Shown: positions 8,938 through 19,071, counted from the first letter of the stretch. The stretch: 64,000 nucleotides of DNA from Lutibacter sp. HS1-25 (GCF_004121075.1 NZ_RHLN01000137.1:21431-85430); one strand, 5' to 3'. Numbers and translations are program-made. Notes: generated by a model from the letters alone, not told the origin.

Positions 8938-10407
8938 ATGAAAAAAACAATAAAAAATAGTTTTAAAATATTGGTTTGTATGTTAGTCTTCATTTCTTGT
9001 GAAGAATACTTAGATGTACAACCAGATGATAAATATATTGAAGAAATCGTATTTTCTAAAGAAATCTCTATTCAAAATGCCATAAATGGTATTTATATGA
9101 AAATGACAGAAATTGATTCTTATGGAGGTCAGTTAACAATGTCTACAGTTGATGTTTTAGCCCAACGTTACAATGCTTACTCAGACAGTCATAAATATTA
9201 TGATTTGGCTCATTATAATTATAACCAAACCAGTATAAAAGAAGATTTTGATGCTATATGGACAAATATGTATGTTAGAATTTTAGAAATAAACAATACA
9301 ATTGAAAAGTTAGAAATTAACGATGCAAATATCCCTTTAGAAAGATTGAATGTTTTAAAAGGTGAAATGATAGGTTTAAGAGCTATGCTACATTTTGATT
9401 TGTTGCGTTTATTTGGACCTATATATAGTGTTAACCCTAGCGCAAAATCACTTCCTTATCAAAATAGCACTTCAACAGAAATTAAACCGCTTTTACCTGC
9501 TTCAGAATTTATTGAAAATATTTTAGAAGATTTAACGCTTTCAATAAATTATTTAAATGATGATCCAGTAAAAGAATATGGTAAAATTGCTATACCTGAA
9601 CAAGATGATGATACTTCGGGATTTGAAGGAACGTCATTTTATAGATATAGAAATTTAAGATTTAATTATTTTGCAGCAAAAGCATTACAAGCCAGAGTTC
9701 ACTTGTATGCAGGTAATAATTTAGAAGCCAATGCAGCTGCAAAAGAAGTAATTGATGAAGGTACAAAATGGTTTAACTGGGTTGATTTAAATGATGTTAT
9801 TGCACCTGGGACTAATTCACCTGACAGAATATTTTCTTCAGAAGTATTATTTTCTTTATACAATTCAAATTTATACAATAGACAAGCTACTTTTTTTGGT
9901 TCTTCGTTGGTCAATTCCGAAATTCTTGCTCCATTACCAACCAGATTAGACGCAACATTTAATCAAAATACAAATGATATTAGGTATCACAGTTCTAGTT
10001 GGAAACTGCCATCAGATGGTTCAAAAACATTTAAAACATTTTTAAAGTTTAGCGAAGTTCAAAGTGGCGATTCATTTATATATATGCAGCCATTAATTAG
10101 AATGAGTGAAATGTATTTTATTGCCGCTGAAACATCAGTAGATATTAATGTAGCTACCGATTTTTTAAATGCTGTAAGATTGCATAGAGGTATCCCAAAT
10201 TTAGATCCAGCCAATATAGATATTGATACAGAATTATTAAATGCATATAAAAGAGAGTTTTATGGAGAAGGTCAACTCTTTTATTTCTATAAAAGAAAAA
10301 ATATGAGTGCAATTGAAAATGGGTCTGTTGAGACGGGAGATGTACCAATGAGTGAAGCTACCTATGTATTGCCTTTACCTGAATCTGAAACAGATTATAG
10401 ACAATAA
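8938..10407 (+). CDS. RagB/SusD-family surface lipoprotein
   Basis: From the ATG at 8938 the protein has 489 residues and a lipoprotein signal ending LVFIS-C21, followed by EEYLDVQPD, the usual start of mature SusD proteins. An upstream start at 8908 would spoil the signal. The middle part shows the TPR-like helices of the family (LRAMLHFDLLRLFGP and NYFAAKALQARVHLYAGN) and the C-terminus has IAAETSVDIN, LNAVRLHRGIP and YKREFYGEGQLFYFYKR, all family hallmarks. SusD caps the SusC pore and binds substrate at the cell surface. The gap to SusC is 16 bp. The gene order and the two lipoproteins that follow suggest peptide ligands rather than glycans. Confidence 0.95.
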   Translation: MKKTIKNSFKILVCMLVFISCEEYLDVQPDDKYIEEIVFSKEISIQNAINGIYMKMTEIDSYGGQLTMSTVDVLAQRYNAYSDSHKYYDLAHYNYNQTSIKEDFDAIWTNMYVRILEINNTIEKLEINDANIPLERLNVLKGEMIGLRAMLHFDLLRLFGPIYSVNPSAKSLPYQNSTSTEIKPLLPASEFIENILEDLTLSINYLNDDPVKEYGKIAIPEQDDDTSGFEGTSFYRYRNLRFNYFAAKALQARVHLYAGNNLEANAAAKEVIDEGTKWFNWVDLNDVIAPGTNSPDRIFSSEVLFSLYNSNLYNRQATFFGSSLVNSEILAPLPTRLDATFNQNTNDIRYHSSSWKLPSDGSKTFKTFLKFSEVQSGDSFIYMQPLIRMSEMYFIAAETSVDINVATDFLNAVRLHRGIPNLDPANIDIDTELLNAYKREFYGEGQLFYFYKRKNMSAIENGSVETGDVPMSEATYVLPLPESETDYRQ

Positions 10408-10431
10408 TAACATTTAAGATATTATAGAGAT

Positions 10432-11211
10432 ATGAAAAAATATATAATAAAAATCATGTTAATATGCGCTACTGTACTTAGTGTTATTGCATGTAAAGAA
10501 GATAAAATAGAATTATTTAGCGGAACTGATGTACTTTATTTTAAATGGTCTGTTGATGGGTTTAATAATGATTTAAGTAATAGAATTGATAGTGTTTATG
10601 TGTCTTTTGCTAGTAAAACACCCGATGTAATGGATTCAATTTACAATATCCCTGTGAAAATTTTAGGGAATTTAACCGATTTTGACAGAGAATTTAAGGT
10701 TCAGGTATTGCCTACATCAACTGCAGTTGAAGGTGTTGATTTTGTAATGCCTAATAATGTATTTGTTCCTGCTCAATCGGTTACAGCTATGTTGCCAATT
10801 ACCTTATTGCGAACTCAAGCTATACAAAATGAAGTGGTATCTATTAAAGTAGGCTTAGTGCCTAACGAACATTTTAGAACCGATTATTATGGAACGGCTG
10901 AAAGAAATGAGAAACATGAACTGTTAAAATATAATGAGATAGAAGTGGTTGTGTCTGATATTTTGAACAAGCCTTTTTGGTGGGATAGAATTATTAAATT
11001 TTATTTAGGAGATTATTCTAGAAAAAAGCTAACACTTTTTGCCACTGTAAATAATATTCCAATTCCAAATTGGGAAACTGCTCCACCAAGTATTGGAACA
11101 TTCTTTGGTCAAAAAAATGTTTTTAAAGCCTATTTACTTGAACAAAAAAACAATGGTACACCTGTGTTAGAAGATGATGGAACTGAAATGAAATTAGGAC
11201 CATATGCGTAA
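10432..11211 (+). CDS. DUF4843-type surface lipoprotein
   Basis: This 259-residue protein has a lipoprotein signal (LSVIA-C21) followed by KEDKIELFSGTDVLYFKW. The pattern of a short beta strand with YF near the start, then KILGNLTDFDREFKVQV and TAVEGVDFVMP, is typical of DUF4843 proteins, which are encoded just after SusC/SusD in certain Bacteroidota loci. It is probably exposed on the cell surface as an accessory of the SusCD complex. It lies 24 bp after SusD and its stop overlaps the longest possible start of the next gene. Its exact role is unknown. Confidence 0.8.
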   Translation: MKKYIIKIMLICATVLSVIACKEDKIELFSGTDVLYFKWSVDGFNNDLSNRIDSVYVSFASKTPDVMDSIYNIPVKILGNLTDFDREFKVQVLPTSTAVEGVDFVMPNNVFVPAQSVTAMLPITLLRTQAIQNEVVSIKVGLVPNEHFRTDYYGTAERNEKHELLKYNEIEVVVSDILNKPFWWDRIIKFYLGDYSRKKLTLFATVNNIPIPNWETAPPSIGTFFGQKNVFKAYLLEQKNNGTPVLEDDGTEMKLGPYA

Positions 11212-11239
11212 TTATTGTTTAACATTAACTAGATTTATT

Positions 11240-12721
11240 ATGATTAAAAATATAAAAGTTCAATTATTTTTCTTGTTTGCCTGTTTCATTTTTATGAATT
11301 CATGTAATAAAGATGAGGGAAATTACGATTATGTAGAAATAAATGAAGTCGTTTTTGAAGGGCTTCTTGAAGATTACACAGTGTCTCGTTTTGACAATTT
11401 AGTAATTTCAACAGATGAAGTAAAATATACTAAAGATACCGATGGTACTGGAAATTATGAATATAGCTGGGAGGCTGTTTCAGATAATTTCTTAGATGAT
11501 AACATCTATGTAATTTCTACAGAAAAAGATATGAATCAACAAATGTTACTTAAGCCAGGTGTTTATACCTTATTTTACCTAGTTAAAGATTTAAATACAG
11601 ATGTTGAATTTCAATATCAAACAAAATTAAACGTTGTTAATAGTATTTATCAAGGTTGGATGGTTTTAAATGATGTTGATGGAGAACCTAGATTAGATAT
11701 GATTTCTTTATTAGATGGCGAGTACAAAGAAGTTTATAATGTTTTAGCAGGATCATCGTTAACATTAACCGGTAAACCAGGATTTGTTGAATGTTATCCT
11801 TATCAGCCTTCATTTTATGGCGTTTATGTGTCTACTTCAGGAAATGGAACAACAAAGTTAGAACCAGATACTTTTGATTGGGGAAAAACTAACAATATAT
11901 CTTATGAATTTGTAAGTTCTCAACCAGAAGATTTAGAAGTAACAACTTTATATCCTAGAGGAAATTATTTTTCTGTGGTAATGGCTAATTCAGGTTTTTA
12001 TGTTTATAATAGAGTTAATAATGTATATTATAGCACACCTCAAAACGTAAGAGCAGACGGTATCTCATTTGAAGTTTCACCACACATTTCAACATCTGAA
12101 AGTTTCGGAGTTTTTAAGATGGTTTTTTATGACAATACAAATAAGAAGTTTGTTTATCACAATAATTATACTTCAAATTGTTTTGATGTTACAAGTACAG
12201 CTCCTGTATTTACGCCAGGAAAAGATTTAAAATATATGGTTTGGAATTCATATGGAGGAATGTTTGGTACTACTTTCGCAATATTAAAGGATCCTTCAGA
12301 TGGTAAAAATTATATTGGAATGTTTGAAAGTAATAGTTTTACGCAATCTCATTATAGTGAAATAAAAGCTACTAATTTTGATCAGGCTGAACACATTGCA
12401 ATAGATCCAACTTACGCTTACATTATGTACAACATAGGAAGTAAAGTTTATGAATATGATGTTTTTACAGGTACTACTGTTGAAATGTTAGATAAAGGAG
12501 GTTTAGAAATCACAAAATTAGAATATAGAAAATTCTTTAAAAGTGCTAACGCAGAACTGGCAAAACAGTTGATAGTTTGTACATATGATGCATCAGGTAC
12601 CAAAGGTTCTAATGGTATAATGGAACTTTACAATGTCCCAGCCATTCAGGGACAACTAGAATTAAACACCTCTTTTTCCGGATTTGGAAAAATTGTTAGT
12701 GTAGCCTACAGAGAGCGTTAA
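11240..12721 (+). CDS. PKD-like family surface lipoprotein
   Basis: From the ATG at 11240 it has 493 residues and a lipoprotein signal ending IFMNS-C22, followed by NKDEGNYDYVEINEV, which is characteristic of the PKD-like lipoproteins found beside SusCD and DUF4843 genes. A start at 11204 would give an odd N-terminus before the signal. The N-terminal part (residues 30-130) looks like one or two Ig/PKD beta domains; the rest is rich in aromatic beta strands (SFYGVYVSTSG, GKNYIGMFES) and may be a beta-propeller. It probably joins the SusCD complex as a second accessory surface protein. A terminator follows. Confidence 0.8.
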   Translation: MIKNIKVQLFFLFACFIFMNSCNKDEGNYDYVEINEVVFEGLLEDYTVSRFDNLVISTDEVKYTKDTDGTGNYEYSWEAVSDNFLDDNIYVISTEKDMNQQMLLKPGVYTLFYLVKDLNTDVEFQYQTKLNVVNSIYQGWMVLNDVDGEPRLDMISLLDGEYKEVYNVLAGSSLTLTGKPGFVECYPYQPSFYGVYVSTSGNGTTKLEPDTFDWGKTNNISYEFVSSQPEDLEVTTLYPRGNYFSVVMANSGFYVYNRVNNVYYSTPQNVRADGISFEVSPHISTSESFGVFKMVFYDNTNKKFVYHNNYTSNCFDVTSTAPVFTPGKDLKYMVWNSYGGMFGTTFAILKDPSDGKNYIGMFESNSFTQSHYSEIKATNFDQAEHIAIDPTYAYIMYNIGSKVYEYDVFTGTTVEMLDKGGLEITKLEYRKFFKSANAELAKQLIVCTYDASGTKGSNGIMELYNVPAIQGQLELNTSFSGFGKIVSVAYRER

Positions 12722-12745
12722 TTTTTTTATTTAAAAATCAGTAAT

Positions 12746-12775
12746 AAAGGGTTGGTTTTATCAATCAGCCCTTTT
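12746..12775 (+). terminator. Intrinsic terminator after the SusCD operon
   Basis: AAAGGGTTGGTT can pair with AATCAGCCCTTT (two G-U pairs) around a 5-nt loop, followed by TT. It ends the SusC-SusD-DUF4843-PKD transcript before the redox and protease genes. Confidence 0.75.
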
Positions 12776-12894
12776 TAATCTACGGTAATAAAATGTTAGT
12801 GAAGTAAAGTGCAATATATTGACATATAAGTATTTATATATTTTTTTAATTAATATTTAATACTTGTTTTAATATTTTTAAAATGTTTCTACAA

Positions 12895-12902
12895 TACTTT
12901 TG
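12895..12902 (+). promoter_or_regulatory. -7 element of the thioredoxin/protease operon
   Basis: TACTTTTG matches TAnnTTTG and lies 16 bp before the ATG at 12919. It supports that start over a longer reading frame that would begin at 12883, upstream of the promoter itself. Confidence 0.5.
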
Positions 12903-12918
12903 CCCAAAACAAATAAGC

Positions 12919-13758
12919 ATGATAAACACCTTAAAACATATACTATTTGCAATAGTTTTAATAACTACATTTTTTGCAAATGCACAAACTAATTTTGAAA
13001 CAACTTCTTGGGATCTTGTGAAAGAAAAAGCAACGAAAGAAAATAAGTTGATTTTTGTTGATCTTTATTTCACAGGTTGTCCGCCTTGTAAAGAAATGGA
13101 TGAAGATGTTTTTCCTACTAAAGAGGTGTCAACGGTATTAAATAAATATTTCGTTTCTTTTAAATCAGATATTTTTAAAGAAGATATTGGTAAAAAGCTT
13201 AGCATGAAATATGGCGTTAGTGGTTTTCCAACTTTTGTATTCTTAAATGCAGAAGGCCAAGTAATTGATATTACATCTGGTTTTCATGAGGTTGAAGAGT
13301 TTACTGCTTTGTTAGCCACTATGCAAGAGAATGCAGCCAATAATATCTTTAAAAAATACAATACTTCATTAGATGGTAATTACCCAGATTTTTATGTAGA
13401 TGCCTATATGAATAATAAAAGACAAATCTCTTTTGAAACTTTTGATGCTTATTTAAAAAACGAAACGAATTTAGGCGCTGAAATCCCTTTTGTTATTATT
13501 AGTAGTCTTAGAGTAGGAGGTTTATACGCAGATTATATAGTTGAAAACGCAGCACAATTAGCTGAAGATTACGGAAGAAACCAAGTAAAAAATACGTTAA
13601 CTACTATTGTTTTAAAAAAGATAAATAGTTTAGAGAAAACAAAAAATTATTCAGATTTTAATTCACTTTTAAGTACCATAAAACCTATTTATACAGATGT
13701 TGAATGGGCAAAGTACGAACCGTTATTTCAAAAACAGTTCACTTCAAATAAATTATAA
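12919..13758 (+). CDS. Secreted thioredoxin-fold protein (CPPC)
   Basis: The 279-residue protein starts with a signal peptide ending TTFFANAQ. A thioredoxin-like domain follows (about residues 25-135) with the redox motif CPPC at 54-57 (FTGCPPCKEMDEDVF) and the cis-Pro loop VSGFPTFVFLN. The remaining 140 residues are a helical region with no assigned family. It should act in the periplasm as a thiol-disulfide oxidoreductase. It is the first gene of a run that also includes two TlpA-like proteins and DsbD, so it probably receives electrons from DsbD and reduces periplasmic substrates. Confidence 0.85.
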   Translation: MINTLKHILFAIVLITTFFANAQTNFETTSWDLVKEKATKENKLIFVDLYFTGCPPCKEMDEDVFPTKEVSTVLNKYFVSFKSDIFKEDIGKKLSMKYGVSGFPTFVFLNAEGQVIDITSGFHEVEEFTALLATMQENAANNIFKKYNTSLDGNYPDFYVDAYMNNKRQISFETFDAYLKNETNLGAEIPFVIISSLRVGGLYADYIVENAAQLAEDYGRNQVKNTLTTIVLKKINSLEKTKNYSDFNSLLSTIKPIYTDVEWAKYEPLFQKQFTSNKL

Positions 13759-13785
13759 ACAAAACAAATTAAACAAACAATACAG

Positions 13786-15165
13786 ATGAAATTACACAAA
13801 ATAATATTAACAATTTTAACAACTGTTCTTTTAGTTTCTTTTACAAAAGGACAAGGTTTAAAAACTAGTTATTCAGTAATTACAGGAGTTTTAGATATTC
13901 CAGGTAAAACAGAAATTAAATTATTTAAAGTTGAACAAGGACGTCATTTTGAAGTAGGTACTTCAGTTTTAAATGAAAATAATGAATTTGGATTTGCAGT
14001 AAGTCCAGATAAAGAAGGTTTTTATATTTTAGGTGATAGAGTTATTGAATTGCCGTTATACTTAAAAGGCGGACAAATATTTGATGTTAAATTTAGTATT
14101 AATGGCTATGAGTTAGATGCTCCAGATGAAGAAAATAAAGTACTTTATAATTGGGTAAAAGCTAAAGAACCTCTTATCGTTTTTAAATATGATTACCCAG
14201 GAACTCCTAAAACTTATGAAGATTTCTTTCCTTTCTTCGAAAAATTCATGCCTGAAATGAAAAAGAAGCATGAGCTTGTAAATACTTCAAATCAAAACTT
14301 TAATAAATTAATGCATGCTTATATAGACTTGGATATTGAAAATATAGCAATAACTTTTGTTTTTACGCCAAGAACAAAGCACCCAAAAGCAGAAGACTTT
14401 CCTTCTTTTTACAATGATTTTATGAAAGGGGAAAATTTCAAATCTACTATTGTTTTAGATTTGCCAAACGGTATTAGCGCTTTAAGATTGCATCAGCAAT
14501 TTAAAACTATGCATACAGGTGTTAGCGTAAAAAATAAGGATTATATGGCTGAAATGTTTAATAGTATTGAAAATGATACTTTAAGAGGGCATATGGCATT
14601 GGAGTATAATAAAAGATATAAATCATATGATGATCAATATTTAAGATTTATTGAACCTCTTAGAAAAGACATTGCTCTTAGTGAATATGTAAGTACAGAA
14701 ATTGATAATTACGAAGTAGGAATTAAAAATTTTAATCCAGGTACACAAGGTTATCCTTTTAGCTATAAAGATCAAAATGATAAAGAAGTTTCGTTCTCTG
14801 ACTTCAAAGGTAAATACGTATATATTGATGTTTGGGCTATGTGGTGCGCACCTTGTAAGCAAGAAATACCTTATATAAAACAACTTGAAAAAGACTTACA
14901 CGGTAAAAACATACAGTTTGTAAGTATTTCATTAGACAAACCAAAAGAACATGAAAAGTGGAAAAAATTCATCAAAGATCAAGAATTATCAGGTATCCAG
15001 TTATTTTCTGACAATGCTTTTGATTCTAGAATAGCCAGAGATTATAAAATAAATGCCATTCCAAGATTTTTATTATTTGATCCAGAAGGTAAAATTATAG
15101 ACGCAGAGGCTAAACGTCCATCAGATCCAAGATTAAGAGAGCAATTAGAAGCACTTCTTAAATAA
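13786..15165 (+). CDS. TlpA-like disulfide reductase with N-terminal DUF4369-like domain
   Basis: The 459 residues start with a signal peptide (to about residue 23). An N-terminal beta domain (about 28-115, VITGVLDIPGKTEIKLFKVE) resembles DUF4369, followed by a helical middle. The C-terminal AhpC-TSA/TlpA domain (about 320-459) carries CAPC at residues 354-357 in WAMWCAPCKQEIP and the cis-Pro segment AIPRFLLFDPEG. This two-part form is common in Bacteroidota periplasmic reductases. It probably reduces protein or peptide disulfides in the periplasm, fed by the DsbD encoded downstream. The gap to the preceding thioredoxin gene is 27 bp. Confidence 0.88.
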   Translation: MKLHKIILTILTTVLLVSFTKGQGLKTSYSVITGVLDIPGKTEIKLFKVEQGRHFEVGTSVLNENNEFGFAVSPDKEGFYILGDRVIELPLYLKGGQIFDVKFSINGYELDAPDEENKVLYNWVKAKEPLIVFKYDYPGTPKTYEDFFPFFEKFMPEMKKKHELVNTSNQNFNKLMHAYIDLDIENIAITFVFTPRTKHPKAEDFPSFYNDFMKGENFKSTIVLDLPNGISALRLHQQFKTMHTGVSVKNKDYMAEMFNSIENDTLRGHMALEYNKRYKSYDDQYLRFIEPLRKDIALSEYVSTEIDNYEVGIKNFNPGTQGYPFSYKDQNDKEVSFSDFKGKYVYIDVWAMWCAPCKQEIPYIKQLEKDLHGKNIQFVSISLDKPKEHEKWKKFIKDQELSGIQLFSDNAFDSRIARDYKINAIPRFLLFDPEGKIIDAEAKRPSDPRLREQLEALLK

Positions 15166-15176
15166 GTATAACAACT

Positions 15177-16064
15177 ATGGTAATTAGATATATTTTAATA
15201 TTTGTTAGTTTTATTTTTCTAAGTTGCAGTAGTAGCAATGTACAAAAAGCTTCTTCTGAGAGTAACCAAGCGGTGGCTATTAACCATTTAAAATATATTG
15301 GTGCAGTAACTCAAGAAGCTCAAAATTATATAACAACAAATAATTATACGCCTTTTGAAACTTTACAAACCCAAAAATTAGATCGTATTGAAGAAAACTC
15401 AGAGGTAGTGGTAAGTAATTTTAAACCAAAGAAAAAGTCTGGTCACGAAATGTATAGCCATCTACAAAAAAGTACGCTGTATATTGGCTCTTCTTTTTTA
15501 TGCGATAAATGTCCTAATATACATTTAAACAATGCTACGGGTTTTGTTATACACGAAGATGGTGTAATTGTAACTAATTACCATGTTATTGAGGTAAATT
15601 CACAAGTTGATATATCAGCAATATTTGTAGCTGATTTTGAGGGTAATGTTTTTCCTGTGACTAATATTTTATCTGCCAGTCAGTCTAATGATTTAGCTAT
15701 TTTAAAAGTAAATACCAATGGCAAAAAGTTAAAAGCATTGCCACTTGCTAAGCAAGAATTAGTAGGTGAAGATGTGTTTATGATGGGACATCCTTTTGGT
15801 ACTACTTTTTTTATGACAAAAGGAATGATTGCCAATAAATATATGAGTGAACGTTCTTATGAACCTAAAATAGCAATAACAGCCGAATTTGGTCAAGGTG
15901 CTAGTGGTGGCCCAGTAGTTAATGAGTTTGGTCAAATAGTTGGTGTTGTAAGTGCAACCCAAATACATTATACCAATGGGTCTAAAGAGCACGGCGACTT
16001 ACAATTAATAGTTAAGGAAGCTGTACCTGTTAGTGCTTTAAATAATTATATTAAAACAAAATAA
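15177..16064 (+). CDS. S1C trypsin-like serine protease lipoprotein
   Basis: The 295-residue protein has a lipoprotein-type signal (FIFLS-C17). The catalytic triad is visible: His136 in VTNYHVIE, Asp172 in SNDLAILKV and Ser243 in GQGASGGPVV. There is no PDZ domain, so it is a short form compared with DegP/HtrA. Residues 109-112 are CDKC, a CxxC pair just before the protease core that may be redox-sensitive or bind metal. It is 11 bp from the TlpA-like gene and is probably co-transcribed with it. It likely cleaves or checks proteins in the cell envelope. Confidence 0.88.
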   Translation: MVIRYILIFVSFIFLSCSSSNVQKASSESNQAVAINHLKYIGAVTQEAQNYITTNNYTPFETLQTQKLDRIEENSEVVVSNFKPKKKSGHEMYSHLQKSTLYIGSSFLCDKCPNIHLNNATGFVIHEDGVIVTNYHVIEVNSQVDISAIFVADFEGNVFPVTNILSASQSNDLAILKVNTNGKKLKALPLAKQELVGEDVFMMGHPFGTTFFMTKGMIANKYMSERSYEPKIAITAEFGQGASGGPVVNEFGQIVGVVSATQIHYTNGSKEHGDLQLIVKEAVPVSALNNYIKTK

Positions 16065-16170
16065 TTAAAACCAAAATTTAAAAGGTTTTTTTAATGTGAG
16101 CTTGCAATTCAGAGTAATTTTTTTTCATAATAGATATTTGAATTAATCAATTTTTGAAAAAAACAATGAA

Positions 16171-16198
16171 AACAGGACAGTAAAATGTCCTGTTTTTT
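16171..16198 (+). terminator. Intrinsic terminator after the S1C protease gene
   Basis: AACAGGACA pairs perfectly with TGTCCTGTT around a 6-nt loop, followed by TTTT. It separates the thioredoxin-TlpA-S1C transcript from the M16 protease gene. Confidence 0.85.
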
Positions 16199-16230
16199 AA
16201 AACAATATTTAATATTTTACAACTACAAAT

Positions 16231-19047
16231 ATGAAACGTATTTTCTTTTTAACACTATGTTCTTTTTTCTTTTTGCCACTTTTTAGCAGTGCTCAGAATT
16301 TAAATTTAGACGAGCCTTTACCAATAGATAAAACGATAAAAAAGGGGGTTTTGCCTAATGGTATGACCTACTATATTAAAAGTACCGATGTGGTTAAAGA
16401 AGCTGCAAGTTATTATATAATTCAAAATGTAGGTTCTATATTAGAAAATGATGATCAGCAAGGGTTAGCACATTTTTTAGAGCATATGGCTTTTAACGGA
16501 ACCGAAAGTTTTCCAGGAAAAAGCATACTAAATACATTGCAAAAACACGGAGCTGTTTTTGGAAAAGACATCAATGCTTATACTTCTTTTGATGAAACGG
16601 TTTATAACTTAAATAATATTCCTACAAAAGATGACTTAATAGATACTTGTTTAACAATTTTAAATGATTGGTCTAATTATTTACTACTAACAGATGAAGA
16701 AATTGATGCTGAAAGAGGTGTTATTAAAGAAGAATGGCGCTCACGTCAAAATGGGCAAATGCGCTTATACAATACATCACTTCCTATTACTTTTAATTAT
16801 TCAAAATATGCCTACAGATTACCTATAGGTTTAATGTCGGTAGTTGAAGAGTTTAATTATAAAGCACTGCGTGATTTTTATCACGATTGGTACAGAACCG
16901 ATTTACAAGCTATAGCTGTTGTTGGAGATATTAATGTTGATGAAGTTGAGCAAAAAATTATTGAAAAGTTTTCAAAAATACCTGCAGTTGAAAATCCAAG
17001 AGAACGCTTTGTTGTTGATATTCCAGATAATAAAGAAATGTTGTACAGTTTAGGTATGGATTCTGAAATTTCTACAGCCAACATAAGTTTTGGTATTCGC
17101 CATAAAAACTCATTAGAAGCAGAAACGGTTGCCGACTTGAAACAATCATTGTTAGAAGGTATGGTAATGAGTATGTTGTCTTCAAGAATTAGAGAACAAG
17201 CTCAAAAGTCAGACGCAACATTTTTAAATGCTTACACCAGTTTTGGTAGTATGACAAGAACAACAAATTCTTTTAATGTTGGAATTTCTCCAAAAACAAA
17301 TCAGCAAAAAGAAGCTTTTTACCAAGTTTTTACTGAAGTAGTTAGAGCTGTAAAATTTGGGTTTATTCAATCAGAAATAGACAGAGCAATTGTTCAGCTT
17401 AAAAGTTCTTATGAAAATCAAATTGCAACAAAAGATGCTATAACCCATAAATGGATTGTAGGATCAATGCAAAATAATTATTTAGAAAACAAAACAATTT
17501 GTGATATTGAACAAGAATATGAAATTGCAAAACAAATTTTTGATGGCATTACTATTGAAGAGTTACATAACACGATAAAAAGATTATATACTCAAGAAAA
17601 TAGATATTTAAACGTTACTGGTGTTGAAGGACAAGATAATTTAACTGAAGAACAAGCTAAAAAAGCGATTAAAGAAATTGAAAGCAATTCAACCATAGAA
17701 CCCTATTTTGAAGATTTAATAGGAAAAACATTAGTTTCAGATATTACTATTAATGAAGGTGAAATTGCAAAAACAGAAACAAATTCGGAAATAGGAGCTA
17801 CTACTTTTATTTTAAGTAATGGTGTAAAAGTTCATTATAAATTTGTAGATAAAGAAAAAGATAGAGTAACCTTAAACGGTTATAGTTATGGCGGAGAATC
17901 TCTTCTAAACGATGACGATTTACCTTCTGCGAGCTTAATGAGGGATTTAATGCAAATGTCTGGTTTGGGTGATTTTTCTTCTACCGATTTAAAAAAGATT
18001 TTAGCAGGAAAAACAGCCAATGTTAATGTTAATTTAGGTGAAATTACCGAAAATTTCTTTGGAAATTCAAACACAAAAGATGTTGAAACAATGTTGCAAA
18101 TGTTGCACGTGTATTTTGTAAAACCACGTTTTGATGAAGAGGCTTTTAAAGTATTAGGAAATAATTTAGATAACTATCTGGCAAGAAGAAGTAAAGATGT
18201 TGGAGAGCAAATGAGAGATAGTATGAAGGTTACTATATACGGTAAAAACAATCCTAAAGAAGCAATTTTTAATAAAGATTTTGTGTCTAAAATTTCTTTT
18301 GATAAAATCAAGGCTATTTATAACGACCGTTTTGGAGATGCATCAGATTTCGAATTTTATATTGTTGGAGATGTTACAGAAGCGCAATTAAAACCTTTAT
18401 TAAAAAAGTATGTTGCTAGTATACCAACAGATAATACAACAGAGGTTTTTAAAGATAACGGAGCAGAGTGGATTTCAAATAAAATTGATGAAGATATTTA
18501 TTTAACCATGGCAGATCCTAAGGCAAAAGTAAATATAGCCTATAAAAAAGAGTTGCCGTATACAATTGAAAATTCTTTATATACCAATGCTTTAGGAGGT
18601 GTTTTGCAATTGCGTATTACAGAAACAGTAAGAGAATCCGAAGGTGGAGCATATAGTCCAAGAGCTTATGCTACATTTTTTAGAGAACCTAAATCGAAAG
18701 CATTTATCTCGGTAAGTTTTGATTGTAATCCAGATTTAGCAGATAAATTAGTTGAAATTGTGAAGGATGAATTGCAAAAAATGGCAAATGGTGAAATTAA
18801 TGAAGACGATTTATTTAAAATTAAAACCAATTTTATAAAGGAACGCGAGCAATCAAAAGATAAAAACGCTTATGATTTGCAATTGCTTACAGCGTTTTAT
18901 AGATATGGCTATAATATGAACAATTCTGAAAATTTTGAAGATATAGTAAACAATATGTCTATTAAAAATATTCAGCAAATAGTAAAACAAGTTATAAGTG
19001 AAGGACAATCTTATGAGATTGTATTTAAACCAAAAACAACAATATAA
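16231..19047 (+). CDS. M16-family (pitrilysin/insulinase-like) zinc peptidase
   Basis: The 938-residue protein has a signal peptide ending LFSSAQ. The inverted zinc motif HFLEH lies at residues 81-85, with Glu84 as catalytic base, and the third ligand is Glu161 in DAERGVIKEEW, 76 residues later as usual. The second half repeats the fold without the zinc site and contains ESEGGAYSPRAYATF, the substrate-end binding region of M16 enzymes. Such chambers degrade short or unfolded peptides. In the Pectobacterium Fus system an M16 enzyme cleaves a small protein taken up by a TonB-dependent receptor, a useful parallel here. It should act in the periplasm. Confidence 0.93.
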   Translation: MKRIFFLTLCSFFFLPLFSSAQNLNLDEPLPIDKTIKKGVLPNGMTYYIKSTDVVKEAASYYIIQNVGSILENDDQQGLAHFLEHMAFNGTESFPGKSILNTLQKHGAVFGKDINAYTSFDETVYNLNNIPTKDDLIDTCLTILNDWSNYLLLTDEEIDAERGVIKEEWRSRQNGQMRLYNTSLPITFNYSKYAYRLPIGLMSVVEEFNYKALRDFYHDWYRTDLQAIAVVGDINVDEVEQKIIEKFSKIPAVENPRERFVVDIPDNKEMLYSLGMDSEISTANISFGIRHKNSLEAETVADLKQSLLEGMVMSMLSSRIREQAQKSDATFLNAYTSFGSMTRTTNSFNVGISPKTNQQKEAFYQVFTEVVRAVKFGFIQSEIDRAIVQLKSSYENQIATKDAITHKWIVGSMQNNYLENKTICDIEQEYEIAKQIFDGITIEELHNTIKRLYTQENRYLNVTGVEGQDNLTEEQAKKAIKEIESNSTIEPYFEDLIGKTLVSDITINEGEIAKTETNSEIGATTFILSNGVKVHYKFVDKEKDRVTLNGYSYGGESLLNDDDLPSASLMRDLMQMSGLGDFSSTDLKKILAGKTANVNVNLGEITENFFGNSNTKDVETMLQMLHVYFVKPRFDEEAFKVLGNNLDNYLARRSKDVGEQMRDSMKVTIYGKNNPKEAIFNKDFVSKISFDKIKAIYNDRFGDASDFEFYIVGDVTEAQLKPLLKKYVASIPTDNTTEVFKDNGAEWISNKIDEDIYLTMADPKAKVNIAYKKELPYTIENSLYTNALGGVLQLRITETVRESEGGAYSPRAYATFFREPKSKAFISVSFDCNPDLADKLVEIVKDELQKMANGEINEDDLFKIKTNFIKEREQSKDKNAYDLQLLTAFYRYGYNMNNSENFEDIVNNMSIKNIQQIVKQVISEGQSYEIVFKPKTTI

Positions 19048-19071
19048 ATGCAACCGAAATATTTAAAAACA

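Noticed and set aside
3617..12721. Polysaccharide utilisation locus
   Set aside because: No glycoside hydrolase, lyase, esterase or sulfatase gene lies in or beside the SusCD run; the GH9 gene is over 40 kb away.
12883..12918. Longer start for the thioredoxin-fold gene
   Set aside because: It would lie upstream of or within the -7 element, and the signal peptide begins at 12919.
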